The position numbers were made by a program, and so were the translations under genes. Below the pieces are notes generated by a model that saw only the letters and a program-made list of their open reading frames with translations, was not told the DNA's origin and did no database searches. From JACZQZ01 sp046756945 (GTDB lineage Bacteria; Pseudomonadota; Alphaproteobacteria; Rhodospirillales; 2-02-FULL-58-16), in NCBI GenBank assembly GCA_046756945.1, contig JBHHXI010000065.1, positions 1 through 17,163 on the forward strand: DNA of 17,163 nucleotides, read 5' to 3'. Positions within the stretch are counted from its first letter, which is position 1. Each line of letters starts with the position of its first letter. Shown here piece by piece: positions 6,770-13,849 of the stretch.

Positions 6770-7542
6770 TGACCACCTTCGTCTCCAGGATACGCTTTCT
6801 GCCGGCGACCATATTCGCCGCCGCCCTCATGCTGACAGTGAAGGTGGGCACGATCTGGGAAGGGGTCGGCGGGCTTCTCGACGGCACCCTCTCGGTCGCC
6901 GGCGCCCAGGCCCAGCAACCGAAATCGTCGGGCCCGCCCGCCGCCAAACCGGCCGCCGCGCAAAGCGGGCCTGCCCAGGCCCAGCAACCGGCCCAGGCGC
7001 AGCAACCGGCCGAGGCGCAGCAAAAGGACGGCGCCGAGGCCGCGTCCACGGACACGCCCCCGGCGCCGGGGGCGGCGGCGGCCACGCGCCTGTCGAGGGA
7101 CGATCCGACCCTTCTCACCCAGGCCGAGATCGATCTCCTGCAGCAGTTGGCCCAACGCCGCGAGAATTTGGATGCGCGCGAGCAGGAACTGGACATCCAG
7201 GGCGGCCTGCTGCAGGCGGCGGAGACGCGCATTGACAAGAAGGTCAAGGAGCTCAAGACCTTGCAGGCGGCCATTACCAAGCTCATCAAAACCTATGACG
7301 ACCAGCAGAACAAGAAACTGCTAAGCCTGGTCAAGATCTACGAGAACATGAAGCCCAAGGACGCCGCGCGCATTTTCGAGGAACTGGACATGGACACCCT
7401 TCTCATGGTGGCGGAACGCATGAAGGAGCGAAAACTGGCGCCGATCATGGCCAAAATGGACCCGACCAAGGCTACGGAAATAACCGTCGACCTGTCACGG
7501 CTACGGCAGATGCCCGCCGTCGGCACCGAAGCCGGAGGGTGA
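6769..7542 (+). CDS. MotE-like protein (MgtE N-domain-like)
   Basis: This 257-residue protein has an N-terminal hydrophobic segment (about 9-30), which is a signal anchor or signal peptide. A Pro/Ala/Gln linker with 18-base tandem repeats (43-105) follows, then a coiled coil (about 115-185) and an MgtE intracellular-domain-like fold (about 186-246: SLVKIYENMKPKDAARIFEE, LAPIMAKMDPTKATEITVDL). This architecture is that of MotE, a periplasmic chaperone needed for the stator partner MotC in rhizobia. Its position before two motB-type genes fits a stator-assembly role. The start overlaps the previous stop (ATGA). The 135-base gap after it, before cheY, is the largest within this run. It could also be a FliG-side protein, since FliG shares the MgtE-like fold. 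Confidence 0.75.
   Translation: MTTFVSRIRFLPATIFAAALMLTVKVGTIWEGVGGLLDGTLSVAGAQAQQPKSSGPPAAKPAAAQSGPAQAQQPAQAQQPAEAQQKDGAEAASTDTPPAPGAAAATRLSRDDPTLLTQAEIDLLQQLAQRRENLDAREQELDIQGGLLQAAETRIDKKVKELKTLQAAITKLIKTYDDQQNKKLLSLVKIYENMKPKDAARIFEELDMDTLLMVAERMKERKLAPIMAKMDPTKATEITVDLSRLRQMPAVGTEAGG
6904..7023 (+). repeat. 18-base repeats coding the Gln/Ala/Pro linker
   Basis: The unit GCCCAGGCCCAGCAACCG occurs exactly at 6904-6921 and 6973-6990, with close copies at 6991-7008 and 7009-7023 (the last incomplete). All are in frame and encode A-Q-A-Q-Q-P. Such in-frame repeats can change in number and so vary linker length. Confidence 0.8.
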
Positions 7543-7596
7543 CTTGAAAAAATGTTGCGAAGCCGAATCACCGCTTCTACGTAATACACAGTATGT

Positions 7597-7632
7597 CCCC
7601 TCGGAGGGGCCGCGGGGAATGCCGCGGGGAAT
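7597..7632 (+). repeat. Palindrome and 12-base direct repeat before cheY
   Basis: CCCCTC-G-GAGGGG (7597-7609) is immediately followed by a perfect tandem duplication of GCCGCGGGGAAT (7609-7620 and 7621-7632). They lie in the 135-base gap between the motE-like gene and cheY. I see no convincing sigma-70, sigma-28 or sigma-54 promoter in the gap, although an internal cheY promoter would be expected here. Confidence 0.55.
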
Positions 7633-7677
7633 ATCGGGGATATCCTTGTCAGCGACCGGCCGGTGATGGAGTGATAG

Positions 7678-8064
7678 ATGGCTGTCGATATGAACATGAA
7701 CATCTTGGTGGTGGATGACTACAAGACCATGCTGAGGATTCTCCGAAACCTTCTGCGCCAACTGAATTTCTCGAACATCGAGGAAGCATCCGATGGCACC
7801 GACGCGCTGAAGAAGCTGCGTGACTCCTCCATCGATCTCATCATTTCCGACTGGAATATGGAACCGATGACGGGGATTGATCTCCTGCGCGAGGTCCGCG
7901 GCGACGACAAGCTGAAGCACATTCCGTTCATCATGATCACGGCGGAAAGCAAGTCCGAGAACGTCGTCGCGGCCAAGGAGGCCGGGGTCTCCAACTACAT
8001 CGTCAAGCCGTTCAACGCGGAGACTCTGAAGTCGAAAATGGTCAGCGTGCTCGGCGATTTCTAG
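7678..8064 (+). CDS. cheY: Chemotaxis response regulator CheY
   Basis: The product is a 128-residue single-domain receiver. The acidic pocket is Asp13-Asp14, the phospho-acceptor Asp58 (IISDWNMEPMTG), the switch Thr88 (MITAES) and Lys110 (IVKPFN). Tyr107 is the aromatic switch residue preceding Val-Lys-Pro, as in CheY that binds FliM. It has no output domain. The ATG at 7678 has GGAG a few bases upstream; an in-frame ATG 4 codons later is less likely. Its neighbour cheZ starts 9 bases after its stop. Its placement inside the fliM/motB operon, not beside cheA, suggests it is the CheY that acts at this motor. Confidence 0.95.
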   Translation: MAVDMNMNILVVDDYKTMLRILRNLLRQLNFSNIEEASDGTDALKKLRDSSIDLIISDWNMEPMTGIDLLREVRGDDKLKHIPFIMITAESKSENVVAAKEAGVSNYIVKPFNAETLKSKMVSVLGDF

Positions 8065-8073
8065 GGGACGGAA

Positions 8074-8733
8074 ATGCCGGCAGTTAGGGTGGACGCCGCA
8101 CTCCGGCAGCGACTCGAAGAACTCGAGAGCAGGCACGGAGACACGGTCAGAACCGCAGACATCGCCGACGTCGTCGAAAGCATGATGGCGACCCTGAAGG
8201 GCGATGTGGCGGGCGCCGACGTGGCGATCTATGGGGAAGTGGAATCCCTGGCCCGCTACATCCAGCAGGCGAAGGCCGAAATCGCGCATCTGCGCCCGGA
8301 CCAGGTCAAGGATCAGTACCTTCCCGACGCCGCCGAGCAGCTCGACGCCATCGTCGCGGCCACCGCCGAGGCGACCCACACCATCATGGACGCCACCGAA
8401 GCCGTCGAAGGCGTTATGGAAAATCTGGACGGGGAGGACAGCCGGAAACTGATGGACGCCACAACCCGCATCTACGAGGCCTGCGGGTTCCAGGACATCA
8501 CCGGACAGCGCATCACCAAGGTGGTGAAGGCGCTCAAGGACATCGAGGAAAGGATCGACGCGCTGGTGGCGGCGTTCGGATCCGAAATCGAGAAGGTCAA
8601 GGCCGAGCAGCCCGAAGCGGAAGCAAAAAAAGAAAAAAAGGACTCCGACGAGGACCTGCTGCAAGGACCACAATTGGCCGAAGACGCAAAATCCCAGGCG
8701 GAGGTGGACGCACTGTTGGCAAGTTTCGATTAG
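8074..8733 (+). CDS. cheZ: CheY-P phosphatase CheZ
   Basis: The product is a 219-residue CheZ, which dephosphorylates CheY-P. It is almost all helical. The catalytic motif is ACGFQDITGQRITKVV with Asp141 and Gln145, equivalent to the Asp and Gln that orient the attacking water in enterobacterial CheZ. A charged linker (about 175-205, Lys/Glu-rich) leads to a C-terminal peptide AEVDALLASFD, which corresponds to the CheY-binding tail. Length matches the family (about 214). The start ATG has GGGGAC upstream. It follows cheY by 9 bases, and motB-like starts 4 bases after its stop. Confidence 0.93.
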   Translation: MPAVRVDAALRQRLEELESRHGDTVRTADIADVVESMMATLKGDVAGADVAIYGEVESLARYIQQAKAEIAHLRPDQVKDQYLPDAAEQLDAIVAATAEATHTIMDATEAVEGVMENLDGEDSRKLMDATTRIYEACGFQDITGQRITKVVKALKDIEERIDALVAAFGSEIEKVKAEQPEAEAKKEKKDSDEDLLQGPQLAEDAKSQAEVDALLASFD

Positions 8734-8737
8734 TCAG

Positions 8738-9514
8738 ATGTACGACAACGAAGCCATCCCTCATGAGCCCCGCGAGGGTAGCGGCGGATCCACGATATCC
8801 CTTTTTCTGGGCCTTTACCTGCTGGTCCTGTCCTTTTTCATTCTGCTGGTGTCCATTTCCACCCGCGAGGATATCAAAACGCGGGCGGTCATGGACAGCC
8901 TGACCTCCACCTTCAGGACCATTCTTCCGCCCACCACCGATCTCACGGCCTTCTCGGCGAAGGAGGGCGCGGTGCTGGTCGGACAGCGGTTCCAGCAGCA
9001 GATCACCAGGATTTTCACCACGACCATGCGGGTGACCAGGGTCGAGATCGTCCAGCCGGGTCGCTTGATGCGGCTGGTCATGCCGGCGGACGCCCTGTTT
9101 TTCTCCGGCCGGACCGAAATCCGGCCGGCACGATTTCCCCTCCTCGACCGCCTGGTCGCGACATTGAGCGGACGCCCGCCGGGCTTGCGCTTCGACATGG
9201 AGTTCGTTGTCGGCAGCGCCTACACCCCGGACAACGATCTGCCCCTCCGCCAGACCCTGGAGATGGCCCGGGCGGGCGCCTTTGCCCGCGCAATGCTGGC
9301 GCGCGGGGTTCCCCCCGACAGCATTTCCGTCGGGCTCAAGCCCGGCCGCCGGGAGGACGTGGTCATCTGGTTCTACGTCCGCGCCCCGGAAGAGACGCGC
9401 CTCCGGTTCGGGGCAGCGAACGAACCTCCGGTTCGGGACGCGAACAAACCCCCGGTTCGGGGCGGCGAACGCACGGGACCGGTGTCAGGGGGAGGACAGC
9501 CGGATGGATCCTGA
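8738..9514 (+). CDS. Degenerate MotB-like protein lacking the proton-binding Asp
   Basis: This 258-residue protein has MotB architecture: a short N-terminus, one membrane helix (about 19-41, LFLGLYLLVLSFFILLVSI), then a periplasmic linker and OmpA-like domain (about 112-215). Aligning the FF of the helix with the next gene's MotB puts Gly25 where MotB has its essential proton-binding Asp. The OmpA-like part keeps the fold pattern (ALFFSGRTEIRP, RQTLEMARAGAFARAML) but lacks the GHTD peptidoglycan motif (VVGSAYTPDND instead) and the final GRRVDI block. The C-terminal tail (220-245) holds short PPVR repeats. There is no visible ribosome site; it is probably coupled to cheZ. Its last 11 bases overlap motB. 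Likely an inactive stator-B partner or structural paralogue. Confidence 0.8.
   Translation: MYDNEAIPHEPREGSGGSTISLFLGLYLLVLSFFILLVSISTREDIKTRAVMDSLTSTFRTILPPTTDLTAFSAKEGAVLVGQRFQQQITRIFTTTMRVTRVEIVQPGRLMRLVMPADALFFSGRTEIRPARFPLLDRLVATLSGRPPGLRFDMEFVVGSAYTPDNDLPLRQTLEMARAGAFARAMLARGVPPDSISVGLKPGRREDVVIWFYVRAPEETRLRFGAANEPPVRDANKPPVRGGERTGPVSGGGQPDGS
9400..9474 (+). repeat. Three imperfect 24-25-base repeats at the motB-like 3' end
   Basis: Units begin near 9400, 9425 and 9449, each with the core CCGGTTCGGG followed by GCGAAC. Spacing of the GGTTCG core is 25 then 24 bases, so unit 1 is read in a different frame from units 2 and 3, which encode PPVRDANK and PPVRGGER. A likely slippage product in the non-conserved tail. 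Confidence 0.7.
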
Positions 9515-10217
9515 GACCGAAGACACTCCCCAGGCGCGGCGGCCGAGCAAGGCGTGGATGGTCACCTTTACGGACCTGGTGTCCTTGATGCTGACCTTTT
9601 TCGTCATGCTGTTCGCCATGTCCAACGTCAAGGTCGACAAGTGGGACTCCATGATCGACGCCCTCTCGCAAAGCCTCACGCCCTCCGGCAGCAAGGCGGT
9701 CGTGTTTTCGTCGGCCGAGTACAACGTCGCCACCATTGTCCACAGGCAGGCCATCAATCTGGATTACCTGGCTTCCGTGCTGGAGAAACTGGTGGCCGAG
9801 GACGAGGTGCTGGCGCACAGCCGGATCATGCGCCTGGAGGACCGGCTGGTCATCGCCCTGCCCGGGGACCTGCTCTTCGCGCCGGCCCGGGCGGACCTGT
9901 CGGAGAAGGCGCTGGCGGCGGTGTTCAACCTCGGCGGGGTGTTGCGGAATATCGGCAACCAGATCGGAATCAACGGCCATACCGATCCGGTTGTGCCCAC
10001 GGGCGGCGCATACACGTCGAACTGGGAGCTGTCCATGGCCCGCGCCGCCGCCGTGGCCAACACGCTCCGGCGCTCGGGCTACGCCGAGGACATCATCGCC
10101 TTCGGCTTCGCCGACAGCCGCTTCTCCCAGTTGCCCGATTTGCCCACGGACCAGCGGCGCGCCCTCGGCCGCCGCGTGGACATCGTGGTGCTGCCCACCA
10201 ACGCCGAGGGTGTGTGA
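9504..10217 (+). CDS. motB: Flagellar stator protein MotB
   Basis: This 237-residue MotB is the peptidoglycan-anchored stator subunit that works with MotA. The N-terminal motif KAWMVTFTDLVSLMLTFFVMLF (16-37) has Asp24 as the proton-binding residue. The OmpA-like domain (about 112-230) contains INGHTDP (156-162), NWELSMARA (173-181) and GRRVDIVVL (222-230), the peptidoglycan-binding signature. It is shorter than enterobacterial MotB (about 308). The ATG at 9504 has a strong GGGGGAGG eight bases upstream and overlaps the previous gene by 11 bases. Its TGA overlaps the next start (TGATG). No motA is in the window. Confidence 0.93.
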   Translation: MDPETEDTPQARRPSKAWMVTFTDLVSLMLTFFVMLFAMSNVKVDKWDSMIDALSQSLTPSGSKAVVFSSAEYNVATIVHRQAINLDYLASVLEKLVAEDEVLAHSRIMRLEDRLVIALPGDLLFAPARADLSEKALAAVFNLGGVLRNIGNQIGINGHTDPVVPTGGAYTSNWELSMARAAAVANTLRRSGYAEDIIAFGFADSRFSQLPDLPTDQRRALGRRVDIVVLPTNAEGV

Positions 10218-13200
10218 TGGCCGGCGGCGCACCCTGGCGGCCGCTTCGCATCGCCTTGTGGGCGGTGTTCCTGGCGTTTTCGGCCGCCTCGGCCGTGGCC
10301 GAGGAGGTGCCGCTGCGCGCCGCCCCGCACGGGGCGTACGGACGTATCGTTTTCGGCTGGCAGACCCCCGTCCGGTACTCCGCCAAGATCGACGACCGGC
10401 GCCTGGTCGTCCGCTTCGACCGGCCCATGGAGGCCACCTACGGCGGCGTGCTCAGGGTCCTTCGCAAGTACCTCAGCCGCGCCACGCCGTCCGCCGACGG
10501 GCGTTCCGTGGTCTTCACCCTGACCGGGGACTACGACCTGCGCGACTTCGACCTGGGCAGCGCCGTGGTCGTCGACGTGCTGGACCGGGACCCCGGCGGG
10601 GCCGCGGCCGCGCCGCCGGGGGACGCCCGGCAGCCGGGCGGCGACGCCCGGGCCGCCGCGCCGAAGGGACCCCGGGTGCGGGTGCGCTCCGGCGAGCACA
10701 AGGGGTTCAGCCGCATGGTCTTCGACTGGCCGCGGAAGGTCGCTTACGAGATCGAGCGGACCGGCGGCGACGCCACCATCACCTTCGGCCGCCCCGCCCG
10801 CGTCGACGTCGGGGGGCTCGGCGCCAAGCCTTCGAAATACATCCGCGGCGTCGTTTCCCAGGTCAAGGACGGTCGCCTGATCGTCACCCTGGCGGTGCCG
10901 GAGACCTCGCGGCTGCGCAATTTCATCTCCGGCTCCCGGGTCGTCGTCGACGTCCTGGCGCCGGGCGGGACGGCAAACGCGGCCCAGGTGTCCGCCCCGG
11001 CGCCGGCGGCCGCGCCGCCCGGCGAGCCGGGAGAGACGCCCGCGCCCTCCGGTGTTCCGTCCGCGACGGAGGAAAAGGCGGAGACTACGGCGGCGTCCAA
11101 ACCGATACCTCTCATCCCGGCCAAACCGACGGCCGTGGGTCCGGCGCCGCCGCCGGCGCCCGACGGGCAACCCCGATCAGCCGCCGCCGCGACCCCCGTT
11201 TCCGCCCCGGTCCGGGAACAGCCGGCCACCGGCCCCGGGCCGGCCCGGGAAAAGCCGGCCGCCGCGCCGGCGCCGGTGGTCGCGCAAAGGGCGCTGGACG
11301 CGGCGCCGCCGGTCCCCGGCCTGCGCTTCGAATGGAACGAGCCCGTCGCCGCCGCCGTGTTCCGCCGCGCCGGTTTCCTGTGGGTCGCCTTCGACAAGGC
11401 CAGCCAGGTCGACGTGGACGGGCTCAGGGCCGAGGGCGGGAACGTCATTCGCACCATCGAGCAAATCCCGTTGGAGCGGGCCACGGTGCTGCGCCTGGCG
11501 ACCGTGTCGGGCGTCAATCCCGAGATCAAACGGGACGGGTTCGCGTGGATCCTGGAATTCCGCCGCCGCCGGATGCAGCCGCGGACGGCCATCGAAACCA
11601 CGGCGCAGCCTGATTCGCCCGTCGGGCCGCGCCTGTTCCTGTCGGTGCCCGAGCCGGGCCGCCCGATCGTGGTCAGGGACCCCGAGGTGGGCGACGCCAT
11701 CGTCGTGGTGCCGGTGATCCCGCTCGGCCACGGCATTGCCCACACGTTCGTCTACCCGCAACTGCGCATCCTCGAGAGCGGGCAGGGGGTGGCGATCCAG
11801 CCCCGGATCGACGATCTCCGGGTGCGCTCCCTGCGCCAGGGCATCGAAGTGACCGGCCCCGGCCGTTTACAGGTCTCGCCGGTGACGCGGGAGTTGGCGG
11901 CCAATGTCAGGCTGGGCATCAGGCGCCCCTACACCCGCGTCTTCGATCCGGAGAAATGGCGCCGCCGCGTGGACGAGTCCTTCATCGTGCACAAACAGCG
12001 GCTGCAGGACGCCGCGGCCCTGGCCAAGGACGCGGCGCGCGAGCAGGCGCGTCTCGATCTGGCCCGCTTTTACTTCGCCAACGGCCTCGGCGCCGAGACC
12101 CTGGGCGTTCTCTCCCTGGTCGCCCAGGACCGGCCCGATATCCTGGGCGATCCCAAGTTTCGGGCCTTACGGGGGGCCAGCCATTTCCTCGCCAACCACT
12201 TCGCCGACGCCCGTGAGGACCTGTACGACACCTCCCTGGACGACAACGACGAGGCCACGTTCTGGCGCGCCGCCGTGCGCGCCGCCGAAGGGCACATGGC
12301 CGAGGCGGTTGCGGACCTGACGCGCACCGGCGGCGTCACCCGCGCCTATCCGCGGGCGCTCCGCGTGCCCATGGGCATGCTTGTCGCCGAGGCGGCGATC
12401 GCGGCCGGCAACGCCGAGCAATCGGCCCGCTACGCGGAGGCGATCAAGTTCGACGGCCCGAACCCGGCCCAGAAAAGCCGCCTGGCCCTGATCGAGGGGC
12501 GGCTGGCGGAGCTCGGAGGGGATTTCGACGGCGCCGTCGCCAAGTGGGAGGAGGCCGAAAGCGGCACCCACCGGCCGAGCCAGGCCAAGGCCACGGTGGC
12601 GCGCACCGAACTGCTCTTGAAGTTGGGCAAGATCACCCGCGCGGAAGCCATCGAAGAAATGGAAAAACTGCGTTTCGCGTGGCGCGGAGACGAATTCGAA
12701 TTCGCGCTGCTGCGCCGGCTCGGCCGGCTCTACATGGACGACGGCGATTACCGCCGCGGCCTGAGGACGCTCCGCCAGGCGGCCACCCATTTCCGCAAGC
12801 ACGAAAAGGCGCCCGAGGTGACCCAGGAAATGGCCGACGCCTTCGCCCACCTCTACCTGGACGGTGGGGCGGACGAATTGCCGCCGGTGACGGCGATCGC
12901 CCTCTATGACGAGTTCAAGGAGCTCACCCCCGCCGGCACCAGGGGGGACGAGATGATCCGTAAGCTGGCCGACCGGCTGGTCGGTGTCGATCTTCTCGAC
13001 CGCGCCGCCCGGTTGCTGGAGGCCCAGGTGAAGTTCCGCCTCAAGGGCGCCGACAAGGCGCGGGTCGGAACGCAGTTGGCCCTGATCTACGTGCTGGACC
13101 GCGATCCCGACAAGGCGGTCGAGGCGCTGAAGGCCACCGAGGCGGACAATCTGCCGCCGGCGCTCGCCGCCCAGCGCCGCCATCTCCTCGCCCGCGCCCT

Positions 13201-13648
13201 GATCACCATGGAGCGGGCGTCGGATGCGCTGGCCCTGCTCGAGGACGACGAGAGCATGGATGCCGACCTCCTCCGGGCGTCGGTTTTCTGGCGCGCCAGG
13301 GACTGGCCCGGGGCGGCGAAGGTGCTTAAGCGCCTGGTCCGGAAAACCCAGGCCAAGCCGCACCAGGCCCTGAACGACCGGCAGGGCAAGTTCGTCCTCA
13401 GTCTTGCCATCGCCCTGACCCTCAGCGGCGAGGAGCGGGCCGTCGGCCGGGTGCGCCGGGATTACGGCGCGGCCATGGAGGCAGGGCCCTACAAGGGCGC
13501 CTTCCGTCTCATCGCCGGCCCCCAGTCGGCGGGCCTGATCGACTACCACACCGTCGCCTCAAGGGTGGGCGAGGTGGAAAATTTCCAGGCCTTCCTGACC
13601 GATTACAACGAGCGCCTGCGCACGAAGAAGCGGAACGCCGTGAATTAG
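10217..13648 (+). CDS. Giant secreted AMIN-like / TPR-like protein
   Basis: This 1143-residue protein begins with a Sec signal peptide (1-28, cleavage near AVA-EE). Three related beta-type modules resembling AMIN domains follow: about 31-125 (VVVDVLDRD at the end), about 154-248 (VVVDVLAPG) and about 368-450 (GFAWILEFRRRR). A Pro/Ala linker (250-365) separates modules 2 and 3. After a beta segment (470-575), residues 590-1135 are helical and contain TPR-like units, such as RLGRLYMDDGDYRRGLRTLRQAATHF and RHLLARALITMERASDALALLED. AMIN domains in other proteins bind cell-wall targets. I know no named family for this. Coupled to motB by TGATG, it is probably a periplasmic motor scaffold; this is inference. 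Confidence 0.7.
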   Translation: MAGGAPWRPLRIALWAVFLAFSAASAVAEEVPLRAAPHGAYGRIVFGWQTPVRYSAKIDDRRLVVRFDRPMEATYGGVLRVLRKYLSRATPSADGRSVVFTLTGDYDLRDFDLGSAVVVDVLDRDPGGAAAAPPGDARQPGGDARAAAPKGPRVRVRSGEHKGFSRMVFDWPRKVAYEIERTGGDATITFGRPARVDVGGLGAKPSKYIRGVVSQVKDGRLIVTLAVPETSRLRNFISGSRVVVDVLAPGGTANAAQVSAPAPAAAPPGEPGETPAPSGVPSATEEKAETTAASKPIPLIPAKPTAVGPAPPPAPDGQPRSAAAATPVSAPVREQPATGPGPAREKPAAAPAPVVAQRALDAAPPVPGLRFEWNEPVAAAVFRRAGFLWVAFDKASQVDVDGLRAEGGNVIRTIEQIPLERATVLRLATVSGVNPEIKRDGFAWILEFRRRRMQPRTAIETTAQPDSPVGPRLFLSVPEPGRPIVVRDPEVGDAIVVVPVIPLGHGIAHTFVYPQLRILESGQGVAIQPRIDDLRVRSLRQGIEVTGPGRLQVSPVTRELAANVRLGIRRPYTRVFDPEKWRRRVDESFIVHKQRLQDAAALAKDAAREQARLDLARFYFANGLGAETLGVLSLVAQDRPDILGDPKFRALRGASHFLANHFADAREDLYDTSLDDNDEATFWRAAVRAAEGHMAEAVADLTRTGGVTRAYPRALRVPMGMLVAEAAIAAGNAEQSARYAEAIKFDGPNPAQKSRLALIEGRLAELGGDFDGAVAKWEEAESGTHRPSQAKATVARTELLLKLGKITRAEAIEEMEKLRFAWRGDEFEFALLRRLGRLYMDDGDYRRGLRTLRQAATHFRKHEKAPEVTQEMADAFAHLYLDGGADELPPVTAIALYDEFKELTPAGTRGDEMIRKLADRLVGVDLLDRAARLLEAQVKFRLKGADKARVGTQLALIYVLDRDPDKAVEALKATEADNLPPALAAQRRHLLARALITMERASDALALLEDDESMDADLLRASVFWRARDWPGAAKVLKRLVRKTQAKPHQALNDRQGKFVLSLAIALTLSGEERAVGRVRRDYGAAMEAGPYKGAFRLIAGPQSAGLIDYHTVASRVGEVENFQAFLTDYNERLRTKKRNAVN

Positions 13649-13680
13649 CCGGGCGGCACCGTCGGCGCCATTCCGGCGCG

Positions 13681-13748
13681 ACCCGAAGGGGCGTTGCCCC
13701 TGTCGATCCCGACCAAGGACCGGCGCCCCCACATGGCCGTCGGGCCAT
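13681..13748 (+). repeat. Paired-hairpin extragenic repeat, copy 2 (degenerate)
   Basis: AGGGGC-GTT-GCCCCT (13687-13692 / 13696-13701), then CGATCCC and CCAAGG, matches copy 1 (1-60, minus strand) in order and orientation relative to the upstream gene. The second hairpin has decayed; ATGGCC / GGCCAT (13733-13738 / 13743-13748) lies nearby. Another small hairpin, GCGCC-N5-GGCGC (13665-13679), directly follows the upstream stop. None has a T-run, so they are not classic terminators. Confidence 0.6.
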
Positions 13749-13772
13749 CGCCCGCCGGGCGAGAATTATCCC

Positions 13773-13802
13773 TTGCATTGACCCGGAGAAAAGCCCTATT
13801 AA
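13773..13802 (+). promoter_or_regulatory. Candidate sigma-70-type promoter of speD-speE
   Basis: TTGCAT (13773-13778) and TATTAA (13797-13802) are 18 bases apart, about 47 bases before the speD ATG. It is the only AT-richer patch in the 201-base gap. The hexamers are moderate matches. Confidence 0.4.
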
Positions 13803-13819
13803 CGCGGCGCGTTTTTTCT
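13801..13819 (+). terminator. Small hairpin with T-run in the speD leader
   Basis: AACGCG-G-CGCGTT (13801-13813) is followed by further T. The short stem and U-tract look like a weak terminator or attenuator. It overlaps the candidate -10 hexamer, so it would more likely end readthrough from the upstream gene than attenuate speD. Confidence 0.3.
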
Positions 13820-13849
13820 TTGCGGTCATCCGCTGATCTGGGAGGGGCG

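Noticed and set aside
7550..7565. Sigma-54 promoter before cheY (TTGAAA-N5-TTGC)
   Set aside because: The essential GG of the -24 element is missing.
9400..9474. CRISPR-like or attachment-site repeats
   Set aside because: Units are contiguous without spacers, lie inside a coding tail, and no cas, integrase or tRNA gene is nearby.
8738..9514. MotB-like gene as a frameshifted pseudogene
   Set aside because: The frame is open over 258 codons with a complete helix and domain layout. Key residues are substituted without frame disruption, which favours a functional but specialised paralogue.
12167..13549. 460-codon open frame antisense to the AMIN/TPR gene
   Set aside because: Composition is typical of a high-GC shadow frame (His, Arg, Gly, Gln-rich) with no family motif, while the plus-strand protein has a signal peptide, domains and operon coupling.
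13801..13849. Polyamine or SAM riboswitch in the speD leader
   Set aside because: The leader is under 60 bases and shows only one short hairpin; no SAM riboswitch core is visible.
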